This document shows, piece by piece, positions 34,690 through 46,642 of a stretch of DNA of 64,000 nucleotides; the stretch's first letter is position 1; every line of letters starts with the position of its first letter. The DNA is from Hydrangea macrophylla (taxonomy: Eukaryota > Streptophyta > Magnoliopsida > Cornales > Hydrangeaceae), in NCBI GenBank assembly GCA_033977485.1, contig CM066995.1, positions 48,917,162 through 48,981,161 on the forward strand, in the 5' to 3' direction. Under the pieces are notes generated by a model. That model was given only the letters and a program-made list of their open reading frames with translations. It was not told the DNA's origin and searched no databases. The position numbers and the translations under genes were made by a program.

Positions 34690-35440
34690 TTTACCAGTTT
34701 CTCCCGGAAACTCTTTCTTCCCAGATATACTAAAATTTTCCAGAAACTCTGATTTCCCAATCTCTCCTAGAAACTCTGTCCAACTCACGTGGAAATGGTA
34801 ATTTCTTCCATAACTCTGTGCAAATCACCTAGATTTCCCAAAAATCCCTATTTCTCCCTGAAACTCTATCCAAATCTTCCAAATTTTCCAGATATACCAG
34901 TTTCTCCCAGAAACTCTGTCTAAATCTCCCAGATTTCTCAAATATACCTGTTTTCCCAAAAAAAACTCTGTCCAAATCTCCCAGATATACCAGTTTCTCC
35001 CAGAAACCCCGATATACTTGTTTATCCCAAAAACTCTGTTCAACTCACCCACTCTGTCCAAATCTCCCAGATTTCCCGAAAATCCCAGCAACTCTGTCCA
35101 AACTTCCTAGAAATGCCTAGATGTATCAATTTCTCCCAAAAATTTTGATTTCCCAATTTCTCCCAGAAGCTCCATCCAATCCGCCTAGATTTCCCAAAAA
35201 TCCCTGTTTATCCCTGAAATTTTGGAATCCCTGCTTTTCCCAGAAACCTTTCCCAATTTACCTTGTTTCTCCCAGAAACTCTGACTTCCCAGTTCCTCCC
35301 AGAAACTCTGTCCAACTCACCCAGAAATACCTGTTTCTTTCAGAAACTTTGTCCAAATCACCTAGATTTCCCAGAAAGCCCAGTTTCCTAGAAACACTGC
35401 CAAAATTCACCCAGATTTCCTAAAAATCTCTACTTATAAA
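34690..35440 (+). repeat. Leader minisatellite
   Basis: Degenerate tandem units of about 42-50 bp built on TTTCTCCCAGAAACTCTGTCC, AAATCACCCAGATTTCCC and ATATACCAG. The same array occurs in element E's leader (52070-52545) in the same relation to the LTR. Confidence 0.85.
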
Positions 35441-35859
35441 ATTTTCCAGATTCTCATTCCTCAAAGAGCAAACTTGTCTTCCTCACCCTCCCCATGACGG
35501 CGATTATCCTGGAAAGAAAAGTTAGCACACTCTGTATGGTTAGGACCTTACTTGCTTAACTGCTATATGTTAGAATTAGGGGCATCATATAGATTAGGGC
35601 ATACATCCGTATGCTTGTCTCGTGTCCATACGCAATTTGTGTCAGACTACATACATGTGCATCTTGTTAATCCCACATGTGTCAGTCTCTACACATGAAA
35701 TGCATACATATCATCATCCTCACCCATCTCAATCATTGTACAGAAGTCGTATACTTACTGCAATCATCCTCGGTTTGCATCATTAAATTCTTCAAAATTC
35801 CAATCATCTCTCCCCACTAGGAGCCCATAAGAAGTACTTCGCACCTCTGCTAATTTGGG

Positions 35860-36570
35860 CTTTCACTTCTATTTGCAAAAAAATATAGCCCCGGGTAGGG
35901 ACACTTCTGTACCTCCCCAAATTCATTGTCATGATCACGGGCTAGCCCAGGCTATCATAAACTCACTAATGGCCTACCAAGCTCTGGAAGGAAAAGTGAA
36001 CAAACTGCAAATCACTGTTTAATAGCTAAGTTCAAGGATAACCCAATTTGAGAAGATGGTGCAGAGCATCAATAAAGGGAAGTATGGGTTGTCCGACGCC
36101 GTCTATCCAATCCCATTTCCACGTTCGAATCCCTACTTATATCCATGCCCATATCCTAGCCTTGGTAATCCTAGTCCATATCCAAACCCAAGAGCCACTC
36201 CAAGGACCCACTTGAACTCAAAGTTTAACAAAGCCCGCAAACCAAGAATCTTCGCCAACCTGGGTATGCCTTGTCCATAATCCTTGATAACTTCATCAAA
36301 GAGGGGCACCTCTAACCCCTTCAGCCTCGTGCTGGTATCTCTTCGCCTAACTATAACCTGTCCAAATGTTGTGCCTACCACCAAGGCCCAAGCCACGACA
36401 CCGATAGCTACATGCGCCTTCGCCATGACATCCAAGACCTCATCGATCAAAAAATCATCGAGCCATCGCCCATCCAACCTTATATTAACCACAATGCCAG
36501 CTTCATCGAACCTAAAGCCCCTGGCTTATCTGTTCAAATGATCCCTTTTGCTGATACCCATGAATGCTGA
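35860..36570 (+). pseudogene. gag remnant of the non-autonomous element
   Basis: Pieces of a Gypsy gag in shifting frames: YQALEGKVNKLQITV and RITQFEKMVQSINKGKYG (coiled-coil N terminus, stops between them), then a proline/tyrosine-rich stretch (SNPYLYPCPYPSLGNPSPYP). Last comes CCAYHQGPSHDTDSYMRLRH followed by DIQDLIDQKIIEP. That final piece equals the HY-TYHQAPGHNTIDC part of element E's gag at about 50500. At least two TAA/TAG codons and two frameshifts. The pol genes that should follow are deleted; the sequence goes to 3' untranslated repeats. Confidence 0.7.
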
Positions 36571-39060
36571 ACCTGTGCCGGTGAAGCGATGGTGTTTGGG
36601 ACTTTTTATAGCAAAACAAATGATGATGCTCTTTCGAAAGAAAAAAAAATAAGCGAGTCACCGCAACACTCCATTTCAAACCAGGTTGAGTCTAGTCGAG
36701 TCTGTTCCATGTTTTTTAGTCTATTTCAAGTTTAATCTTGTGGTCGAGTTTGTCTGTCAATGAGTTGTTATGAGTCTGTGTCGAGTAATATAATCCTTCT
36801 CTTTTGCTGGAATGAAATATCATTTTGCTTAACATAATGTGTCTAGTCATAAATGCATGAATCACTGAACTGAAGTATCACTTTTTTAATTACCATGGAT
36901 ATTACTCTGCTAATAAATTTTTGCATCAAACAAAAAAGAATCCTGAAAGGTCAAAGTCGATTTCGCGCTGACACCGATGAAGAGTCGAGAATTGAATTGT
37001 CTTACTTTAAGAATTTAAAGATGCTTTTGCTCAAATCTCAAAAAGACATACTTGGAACTAACTTGGGGATTGCCCAACACCCTTTTCCACCATTTCAAAG
37101 CTTTGGACCCAACCCAATAGATAGCCATGCGAATTTGTGCAAACTTAATCCTTGATGGTAGCCAAACATTTCAGTGAGTTTCATCTCCAATTTCAAAAAA
37201 AAAAAAAAAGAAAAGCTCGCTAGGTTGAAAACCCGAAAGGGCAACTAGGCAAAAGTTAGAGCTGAAAATGTACTGATTTCCAAGATCTGACCCTAGCTAG
37301 TCAAAATGATAGAGAAAAAGAAAGAAAGAAAATTTCAATAATGCAGAGAATTGTACACTTCAAGGTACATCATGAGAATGTGTCTAGATCATATTTCAAA
37401 AAGCTCTGAACGACCACAAAAAATTCCTGAGAGCTAACGTGCACATTATAAAATTTTGAGATTGTGATCGAAAGATCTCACATGAATCAACTATATAAAA
37501 AGAAAAATTATCTGGCTAGGCAAAAGTGAAAAGGATCAATCCTCAAAACAAAACAGAAAGAAAAAGAAAAAGAAAAAGAAAAAGAAAAAGAAAAGAAAGA
37601 GAGATCGAATCTGAATCCTCTTATTCAAGGCTACCACAAATGACCCAAAGTTGAACTTGTATGACGTTTGGTTTGAAAAATCCCCTTTTCTTTCAAGACT
37701 TTGATCTGAACTACGCTCGACCTGATTCTCACTCGGGGATACGTACGCAACTGTATCGGTTCGGTCAACACCGATATTAACCCCTCTTCTTTCATGGTCC
37801 TGGCCTGAACTACATTGGACCTAATCCCCGCTCGGGGGTACATAGGCAGGCTTTTAAAAAAGAAAAGAAGGATTGCTCGCTAGGTCAAAAATCCAAAAGG
37901 ACGCCTAGGCAAAAATTAGAGCTAAATCCAAGGTGAGTAGTAACAAAAGAGAGAAAAGAGCTCGTTAGGTCACCTCACTAGTGCCTAGGTAAAAGTTATG
38001 AGCTTCTGAGAGTTTAAAGTGACGGTCCTTGCCTCAAGCCAGAAAACATCTCCCACACTAGGGGCAAACTTCGATCACCTACCTCGTTTGCCCAAAACCT
38101 CAAATAGACTATCATCTAAACTAAGGGCAAATTTCGGTCACCCACCTCGTTTGCCTATGAATTCCACTTCATACACCTCAAACTAGGGACAAACTCTGTT
38201 TGCCTAACACGATCCCTCCACACCAAGGGCGAGTTTTTAATTCACCAAGTTGTTTTGAAATTTTTTGAAATGGAGTATCTTTTATTCTATAAGCTAAGGC
38301 ACAAATTCAAAGCATATCCTGGGAAAAGCAGATAATCGACTAGATCAATAGGGAGGAATTTTCCAAAATTATAATTATCAGCAAAGTACTACCATGTTAA
38401 GATGAGGAGTAAAATGGTATCATCTATGACAAATGCACATCAAATATTAGCAAGTTGAGCTTCTTCAAATTTGGTGTCAAATGTATCACCCCTGTATGCG
38501 CGTCGATGTCTGTCAGTCTTTGAGTATGTCGTAGTCTCAAATGTGTAAGTCAATAGTGACTAATAATGAATTTTTCAAATCAAATTATAAAATTTTTAAG
38601 AGCATTCCAAGGACAATTCAAGCAGGAGAACCAAACACTATCACTGCACCAGTCAAGGCGTCACCATGAGAAGTGTCCAAACTTGGGATAAATCTCATCT
38701 CTTCCAAGCCGTCGAAAGTTAACCATCATCTCGTAGTAACATAAGTCCATGAGTGGCTGTTGATCACCTTTCTTCCTTCATGCAACATAAGTCCATCAGT
38801 GGCTATCTTTCCTTATCCATGCATCATAAGTTCATGAGTGGCCATTGATCATCGTCGTCCATCAATGTCAGATCTATACGCTACAGCAGATCATCTACGT
38901 ATCCTTCATCCCGAATAGAATCATACCTTTACTCCCTCTGTGGGCGTATTGACTTCTTCCCTAGCAGTGCACATTATATCCGATCCTCCCCAGTAGAGTC
39001 AATTCATCTCCAGCAGATTCAGTTTTATCCTCAGCAGGCTTATCGATTAGTGCATCATCA
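36571..39060. other. Internal non-coding region of the non-autonomous element
   Basis: Homologous in part to 29005-29805 of element E on the opposite strand: CTCGCTAGGTTGAAAACCCG at 37217, CCTGATTCTCACTCGGGGATA at 37720, and GGCAAACTTCGATCACC repeats at 38063-38210. A purine simple repeat, (GAAAAA)n, lies at 37556-37597. No gene seen, and no trace of the PMD or DUF7745-like genes. Confidence 0.55.
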
Positions 39061-39065
39061 ATTCA

Positions 39066-39480
39066 ATCCATGACAGTCACAGTAGTTCACTATCGACTTG
39101 TCATCTCAATTCGTGCATCGTCAGTCCAATCCATGACAGTCACAGTAGTTCACTGTCTACTCGTCATCTCAATTTATAAATCGTCAGTTCAATCCATGAC
39201 AGTCATAGTAGTTCACTGTCAACTCGTCATCTCGATTAGTACATCATCAGTTCAATCCATGATAGTCCCAATGGTTCATTGTCAATTCGTCATCACAATT
39301 AGTACATTGTCAGTTCAATCCATGACAGTCACAATAGTTCAATGTCGACTCATCACCTCAATTAGTGCATTATCACTTCTTCTAATCACGGTTAGTCTAA
39401 CCATTGGTTCAACCCATGACAGTCATAGTCGTTCACTATTGTCTTGTTATCTCGATTCATACATCGTTAGTTTATTAATC
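39066..39480 (+). repeat. 63-bp tandem array
   Basis: About six copies of a 63-bp unit beginning ATGACAGTCACAGTAGTTCA and containing CGTCATCTCAATTAGT and ATCGTCAGTTCAATCC, decaying toward the right. The unit is 21 codons, so a long frame runs through; I regard it as a by-product. Confidence 0.88.
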
Positions 39481-39540
39481 ATCATTAGTTCATAGTCACT
39501 CTCATTCAAAATATGTCGTGTTCATCGTCCCCTCTTGATT

Positions 39541-39940
39541 AAGGTAAATCTGTTATCGTCAGCCCTCTAGATTGAGGCAAATCCTTCATTGTGAGCCCTC
39601 TAGATTGAGGGAAATCCTTCATTGTCAGCCCTCTAGATTGAGGCAAATCTATTATTGTCAGCCCACTAGATTGAGGCAAATCCTTCATCATAAGTCCTCT
39701 AGATTGAGGCAAATCTGTTGTCATCAGCCCTCTAGATTGAGGCAAAATCCTTCGTTGTAAAACCTCTAGATTGAGGCAAATCTATTGTCATCAGCCCTCT
39801 AGATTGAGGCAAATCGTTCATTGTCAGCCCTCTAGTTTAAGGCAAATCTATTGTAGTCTGCCCTCTAGATTGTCAGCCCTCTAATTTGAGGCAAATCTTT
39901 CATTGTCATCCCTCTAAATTGAGACAAATCTTTGTGGAAC
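39541..39940 (+). repeat. 33-bp tandem array
   Basis: About eleven copies of a 33-bp unit, TCAGCCCTCTAGATTGAGGC followed by AAATCCTTCATTG, with variants. The unit contains the short palindrome CCTCTAGATTGAGG. Confidence 0.9.
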
Positions 39941-40329
39941 CTCTGGATTAAGGTAGGACTTTCTCGTCTATCAATTATCTTGGGCTACCCCGTCTAATCT
40001 TTGATATCTGGGACTTCCACGTCAGTCGATCATCTTGAAGGCCTGAATAGGCTTTTCGGACCGGCCATTGCAAGAATTGATCAACCGTGAGAGATTCGAA
40101 TTTGAATCCTAGTTCTCGGTCATGAATTTAAAATAGTTAAGAGAGATTCTCAGAGAAACCAGTACCATCCCCAGCAGAAGAAAATAGAGAAAATCAACTT
40201 CGGGAAACCTGAACCAACTTTCCGGATTGATCACCACAAGAACCGGCTAACAATTGAAAAAACACCGTCCGTAGTCAAATGACGCTGACACCTAGGGCAA
40301 GCACTGTCTATTCACAATCCAAGGCTCCG

Positions 40330-40870
40330 TGTCTGTTGGTTATCGTGAGCCTCCTCGCTTATCGTGAGTTTTCTCACTTACTGTGAGCTTCCTCGCTCCT
40401 TTGTCCAAAATTGTGAGCTTCTTCACTTATCGTGAGCTTCCACACTCCTTTGTCCAAAATCGTGAGCTTTCTTACTTATCATGAGCTTCCTCGTTCCTTT
40501 GTCCAAAATCATGAGCTTTCTCACTTATCGTGAGCTTCCTGACTCCTTTGTCCAAAATCGTGAGCTTCTTCAATTATCGTGAGCTTCCTTGCTTATCGTG
40601 AGCTTCCTCACTCCTTTGTCTAAAATCGTGAGCTTTTTCACTTATCGTGAGCTTCCTCACTCCTTTGTCCAAAATCATGAGCGCTTATCGTGAGCTTCCT
40701 CACTCCTTTATCCAAAATCGTGAGCTTTCTCGCCTATCGATTATCGTGGACTTTTTCAAAATAAATCATGAGCTTCCTCACTTATCAGCTATCGTGAGCT
40801 TTCTTGCTTGTCGACTATTGCAAAATCCCTCTCTTGTTGACTATCTTGTACTTCCTCATCCATTGCTTGG
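40330..40870 (+). repeat. Roughly 50-bp tandem array, ATCGTGAGCTTCCTCACT
   Basis: About ten degenerate copies of ATCGTGAGCTTTCTCACTT plus ATCGTGAGCTTCCTCACTCC plus TTTGTCCAAA. Each half-unit contains a small inverted repeat (GTGAGCTTCCTCAC), so transcripts could form serial hairpins. Element E keeps only two or three copies, at 22720-22830. Confidence 0.85.
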
Positions 40871-41395
40871 TATCCAGGACTTCTGTGTCCGTCAGTTATC
40901 TTTAGCTGTCATCCTCAAGGACCCCACATCAGACTATGGTCGGCCACTATCGAAGTCAGAAGCACTAGCACAACACAAGCCCATTCAGAGTGGCATACCC
41001 CACAGCCCCAACTCATGCTAAGATCATCAGCACCATAAAAAGTATGCATAAAACCCATTAAGGCTAGCAAATACACCATAGTCATGATAGAATCACAACA
41101 GGATTTAGTACATAGTTCATATCACATCCATGCATTGTATATCATCCTCATAGCATAGCATCCGCCTATCTTGCATGTATGATTTGTTCTTTGTGCCCCA
41201 AACTATGTCCTGGTCTGATTCCCCCAAGATACGTAGGTAGCTCACGCAAAGAGTGACCAGCACTAGCCTTAACGTCATGTTTTTATCATTCCATCTTTTT
41301 CAATGCTTTTATCCTAAATCTATAGCCTCGAAAAAGACATGTCTCTTCAAAGCTTTGTCACTCACTTGCGATATACGTTGCCTCGAAAGTTCATG

Positions 41396-41411
41396 CGAAA
41401 GAGGGGCAAAC
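41396..41411 (+). promoter_or_regulatory. Polypurine tract
   Basis: GCGAAAGAGGGGCAAAC directly before the 3' LTR. Element E has AAAGAGGGGCAAAT in the same place (22131-22145, minus). It is the expected plus-strand priming site. Confidence 0.8.
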
Positions 41412-44400
41412 TGTAGACACCCTATTTTGACGACTATCAGATTTAGCAGATCTATATCTTGGTGGTTCACGATGATCGAAAAGACTCAAAAAGAACTCTT
41501 GGAAGTTAGTTTTATCTCTCAAAATGCTCAAAATGACCAAAATACCCCTGAAAGCCCAAAACCTCCCAGATTTGAACTGGATGTTTTGGAAACATGATAC
41601 GTTATAAAAAAGTACTAAAAATGAGTTTTGAAGAAAAATCATATCAAATCGTCAGCTCCCAGAGACCCCCGAAATTCCCAGAAGTTCCCGAAAAGTCCCT
41701 TTTGATCGGTTTGACCAGGTTTGACCGAGATTTTACCAAAATCATCCAAATTCTCCATAAAGTTATGAAATCATTCTAGATCATGTGAAAGTACTAAAAT
41801 GAGTTTTAAAAGAAAATCAGACGAAAACGTCAGCTCCTGGGAGCTCCTAGAGGTTCCCAGAACTTCCTGGAGATCCCAAGTTTGACCGATTTGACCTAAA
41901 AGTTGACTTTGAAACCGGAGCGCCGTGCCATTTTTCAAACATTTTCATGGATACTAGAGGTCAATAGCTTTCCAGCGGTATATCCCACATAATTTCTTAA
42001 TTCAAAACGAATTTATTATGGATTTTCGAAGGTGAAAAAGGCGATCAAATTGGCTTTTATCGCAAATACCGCAAAACTTTTCAAAGTGACCTGACTCCAA
42101 ACTATTTTTTATAAAAAGTAGACTCCATTACCTTTTCAACAGTATATCACAAGCTCAATTTGGAGTTTGTATGTATTTTTTGTGAATTTCGGATGAAATT
42201 GGGAGTTTTCACGAATACCGGAAACTGTGGGGGCCTAAACGTTATTTTTTGGGCATCTGAGGAGTAGTACCATGGTAGCTCTGGGCCACTGTCATGGCAG
42301 CACTCAACCCCCATAGAACCCATTTTTGTAATTTATTTTGGGGGTCCAAATTGAATAATTGAAGACCAAAACGATGTATTTTTATGTTCACAGACGTTTG
42401 GGACCAATGGGAGCACTTTCTAAATCCCAAAAGCACCCCAAATTGGCCTATATAAACCCCTCTTTGCTCTTCATTTTAGGGGGGCCAAGTGCAAAGCCTG
42501 GAAAAGTTATAGAGAGAATGAGAGATATGCATAGAGTTAGAAGTGAGAAATGGAGCTTCCTCCACTGATTTTCTATAGAAAGTGAGTTCTAAACTCAAGT
42601 TATTCCATTATCCTTCTATATACTTCACATCCAAACCCTCCCCAACCACCACTCTTGAGCAATCTTGAGTTAGGAACCTACTTCCATGTCTAAATGTCAA
42701 TATATATGAGTGAAACACCAAGTTACAACTCCAATATCTCAATGATCATCATCTATTGATTGCTTATTTGATTGTTTACATAAAATGTTCATCTTTCCTT
42801 ACCTCATTTTTTTTTTATTTTTCTTTATCTACTTACTAGTTCATCATCATATACATAGTGACATGGTGTTTGAGGTGAGTGAATCCTTATAGATAGTAGC
42901 TCTTGACCTCAAAAACATGTTTGATAGATGATGATTCCAACTTCAATATTTCCAAAGTATTCTTGAAGTTGTGCTCAAATGAAAACAAATCTTTCCTACA
43001 ATCTTGGAAGTACTTGACTTGAGTTTGATGTTGGTTTCCTAAGTGGTTTTAATCTCCTTTTAGTGCTAGAAATGTTCTTTCAAAATCCCTATTTCAAAAC
43101 CCCTCTAAAACCGCAATATTTGGATTCCAAAAATAAACCTAGTTTTCTCAAGAAATTTTCAAAACAGTGAATGATCTGAGTTTAAAGATTTCTCTAGAAC
43201 TCAATACTCAATGTATGCATGCAAGAAAACTTGAAAAATCTTTGTAACTCATTAGAGAACACCCATGATTTTTGGTTTGGTTTAGAAACACATGGAAGTG
43301 TTCCATTTTGACCCAAACATTCCTTCCAGACATTCTATTTTTGCTATCACAGTAGCTTGGTTGACTTTTAACATATTTTCCAGAAAACTTTTCCAAAAGG
43401 GGTGGTCACAACTAATTTTTATATTGAGTGGCTTAGGGAACATTCTATTTAATATGGGCCTCTAGATGTTTTGTTTTCATTTTCTATGATTTTTCAATAT
43501 TTCAGTCGAGAGTACGGACTCTGTTTCTGAGTAACCTCTATTGTTTATATGATTTCTGTCAATCTGTAATAGTTATTGAAGATTGGCTTTCTGATATGTA
43601 TTCTAGACACAATAAGCATGATCTCCATAAAACATCATGAACTAAAAATATTTCTAGCCCTACTTTTCATTTTTCATAAAATCAACTCACTGCTCTGTCC
43701 ACTATTCACAGCAGGCATACTTTTGCTCTCATGCTTTGATTTGATGCTCACATGCACTCTAAATTAGTTCATATCTTAGAAAATAGTCCATACTACATTT
43801 GCAGATATCCTATAATAATTTTCTTCATGCATTCATGCATACATGCATACTCTAGACTTCTAAAGTCAGTTTAGAAATTCCATGTACACAAACACACTAC
43901 AACCTTTGCATATTCTAGGATCATACATTGTATCCATGCTAGATTTGGAGTTTTTGTGACTCTTAATCTAACATGCATCATTCTAGCTTGCTAAGCATGT
44001 TTTGATTTATTCGATTATTTGTTTCAAGAACAATTCATGTCCCCTCTAGACTAAGAAAACTTGATTACTTGATATGTGATTAGATGATTTTTCCTAGGTT
44101 TGTTTGTGTGATCTTTCACCTTTGCATTGAGTGGTATTTGGCTTATATCTTATGAATGATATCTTATCTTTTGATATTCCACTTCAAAATTCTTATGTGA
44201 TGTAATATACTATCATAGTATTAATTATCGAATCAAACATGATATAAGATGATTATTTGGATGCTAATTGAGGTCCGTCGAGAGACGGGGCAAGTTGAGG
44301 GTGTTTTAGTCGTGACAAAGGTTCTTTCATCTCTCATACCAAAACCCCATGCCAAGTTCTTTAGTTATGAAGGGCCGGTGCCCTTTATCCATTTGGGTGA

Positions 44401-44525
44401 GTCAAAATTAGGTTTATTGGTTCCTTAAAGACCAAGTGGCGACTCTGTATCTGCTTTCAACAGACCTTTTTCAAATCAATTTCAAACAAACTGAAAGAGT
44501 GGATGACCGATTCCGCATGCCCACA
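41412..44525 (+). mobile_element. 3' LTR of the non-autonomous element
   Basis: 3,114 bp from TGTAGACACCCTATTTTG to CGCATGCCCACA, colinear with 30836-34051 and with 53165-56405 inverted. The TATA box is near 42448. It lacks a roughly 100-bp block present at 33390-33510 in the 5' LTR. Confidence 0.88.
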
Positions 44526-44530
44526 CATAC

Positions 44531-44990
44531 CCCTTCATGTATTTCCTCCATCATCCTATTGGCACTTTTTCCAAACAGACAAGTCAGGTTGTAACCATTG
44601 TACCCTTTCTTCAACAATTTTCCCCCGTAAATGATGAATTATGCTGCGAACCTTTGAATTGGCCTTTTGTTTTTCTTAGTAGACTCTTGGGGGTACAATC
44701 CCCTTTCTATAAAGTCCCAGACATCTTGGTACCACGGTGTTTCCTTTTCTTCTTTGATTACTGCGTTAATGTTGAACGAAGGCTCATATCTTTGCTCAAT
44801 TACCAGAGGCATCATTTTGACCCCCACGGGGATTTTGATCATGAAGGCTAGGGTGGCCAATGAATCTGCTAACTGGTTCTCCTCCTTGGGCAGGTAAAAG
44901 AATGTCACATTCTTGAACCATTTCTTGAGTTCGTCGAGATGGTCATGATAGGGCTTCAACCTTTCCTCTTTCAACTTCCATTCTCCTCTG
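44531..44990 (-). pseudogene. Element E RNase H C terminus and start of integrase
   Basis: The minus strand reads QARGEWKLKEERLKPYHDHL and LPKEENQLADSLATLA, the end of RNase H, whose ADSLA motif contains its last catalytic aspartate. A spacer follows (ERGLYPQESTKKNKRPIQRF), then the first integrase residues (MMEEIHEGV). The left edge is the CATAC target site of the inserted element; the right edge is the GCTTG target site of the solo LTR at 44996. An in-frame stop follows QRFAA. Confidence 0.85.
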
Positions 44991-44995
44991 GCTTG

Positions 44996-46637
44996 TGACA
45001 CGAAAATTATTTGTGCGCGCTTGTGCTACGTTCAAGTGTAAACGATCGTGCAAGTAGTAATCTGGTTAAGACTAGGTCGATCCCACAGGGAAGGTTGTAA
45101 ACTAATTACTTAGATCAAACTCTAAAAGAAACTAAAAAAAATTCAAGGTTTAAGAGAAGTGTAGAACACGGAGTTCCATAATTAACAACTACTAAAAGTA
45201 AAGCAATTAAACTAAGTTACGAATTAACTAATTAACTAAAGTGGTATTTTAAAAATGGTTGGTCTTAATAAAAGGGGAATGTTGGGATCAGACGAATCCA
45301 CAGTGACCTAACTATCTACCATGCACCTACATTAAAGCTCTACGGAGTTCATCTCTCTATAGTATTTCGTGTTTCTCTAAAAATAAAGAATCAATAGCAC
45401 TTTCATAACCGGGGCTATATCATCACAGTTAATTGAAACATACGAAAGTGGTTTAGATCAATAGTTAAGTCTTGCACCTACAATGGTGTTAGCATTGAGG
45501 GTGGTTTGCAAAAGTTATTGAAAGAAAATGCCTCAAGGCCTTAAGTTCAAAGACTGTTTTGACAAACTGATCATTTGGGGACAGTTTGATAATGAATCTC
45601 TAAAACAGAAAGTCTAGGAATACTATAAGAGATCTTCTCAAGAATTAGACTGTTAGATTGATCGACGCACTTTTGATCGATCAAGAATCGTCATCTTTTG
45701 AGCGATCAAAATGTCTTCGATCACTTGACTGTATCCCAAGTTTGATCGATCGAACTACCTTCGATCGATCGAGCACAAGTTCTAAACTGATGCAAGTCAG
45801 AGGCTAGAGATCACTGTTTCATCATAATCTCCCAACCTTAGGAGTACTTAGACATGGTTTGGAGTGTCTCAGATTCATTTTTAACGTGAAAGTCCATTAA
45901 AGTCATGTTTGGTTGTGATTTAAACATGCAATTTATGAAAACTAATGGTTTAATATTAGATAACATGCAAGGCTATGAGATAATCATATTAAATCACGCA
46001 AAATTAAAAATAGAATATAAATAAAATAGTAAGATGTAACTTGGAATGAAGAACTTTAATTAAACTTAAGAGAATCCAAGCCGAAACAAGATTAAACCTT
46101 GATAAACCTACAAAAACATGTAAAACTCTCTACCTCTCTCTCTAAAACTGTTGAAATACAAAGTGGACGTCCTTCTGGATGTCTTTATGACCAATATTTA
46201 TAGACAAAATAAATGCTAGGGTTACAATGCATGTTTCTGCTGCGTGCGCATAAGTTCTGATAAAAGCCATGTTCGATCGATTGAACATCACTCGATCGAT
46301 TGAAGTTCTGGAATCTTTGAGCGCTTGAACGTACTTCGATCGATCAAAACCTTAATCGCTTGAGGTATTTTCGATCGCTGGAGCTTCACTTTTCATGTTT
46401 GCATTGTCTTCCTTATAATCTAGCATTCCCTTTTACCTTGCTATTCATTTCTTCACATAATAAACAATGATCTGAACAAATTATAGCTAAAACAATACAA
46501 ATTATCATAGATTAATCATATTATGTAAAAAGCTAGCATTGTAATCTAAATTGCAGATTTATAAGGGAGTTATAGACTAAATCAGTGTATTTCTTTATTT
46601 TAGCATGGTTGCATTTTACAAATACCCCCGCTTGTCA
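44996..46637 (-). mobile_element. Solo LTR of family D
   Basis: A 1,642-bp LTR, plus-strand ends TGACACGAAAATT and CCGCTTGTCA, with the 5-bp target duplication GCTTG (44991-44995, 46638-46642). Minus-strand orientation follows from its TATA box (TCTATAAATATTGG, near 46200). Two clusters of TCGATCGATTGAA-like palindromes flank that box (45650-45775 and 46270-46395). It matches 60796-62424. Inserted in RNase H of element E. Confidence 0.9.
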
Positions 46638-46642
46638 GCTTG

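Larger units (their letters stand above)
30836..44525 (+). mobile_element. Non-autonomous Tat-like LTR retrotransposon (relative of E), full length
   Basis: A complete 13,690-bp element in plus orientation: 5' LTR 30836-34051, primer site, repeat-rich leader, gag remnant, 3' repeats, polypurine tract, 3' LTR 41412-44525. It is flanked by the 5-bp target duplication CATAC (30831-30835, 44526-44530). The LTRs, leader repeats and 3' repeats are those of element E, but protease, RT, RNase H and integrase are entirely missing. It would have needed E-type proteins to move. It inserted in the integrase gene of an E copy, in opposite orientation. The two LTRs differ at many positions and by a roughly 100-bp deletion in the 3' copy (missing around 43970), so the insertion is old. 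Confidence 0.9.

Noticed and set aside
39070..39760. Open frames of 141, 68 and 62 codons with repeated peptides
   Set aside because: They result from tandem units of 63 and 33 bp, both multiples of three; no start context and no similarity to known proteins.
39541..40870. CRISPR-like regular repeats
   Set aside because: Direct tandem repeats without unique spacers, in a eukaryotic retrotransposon.
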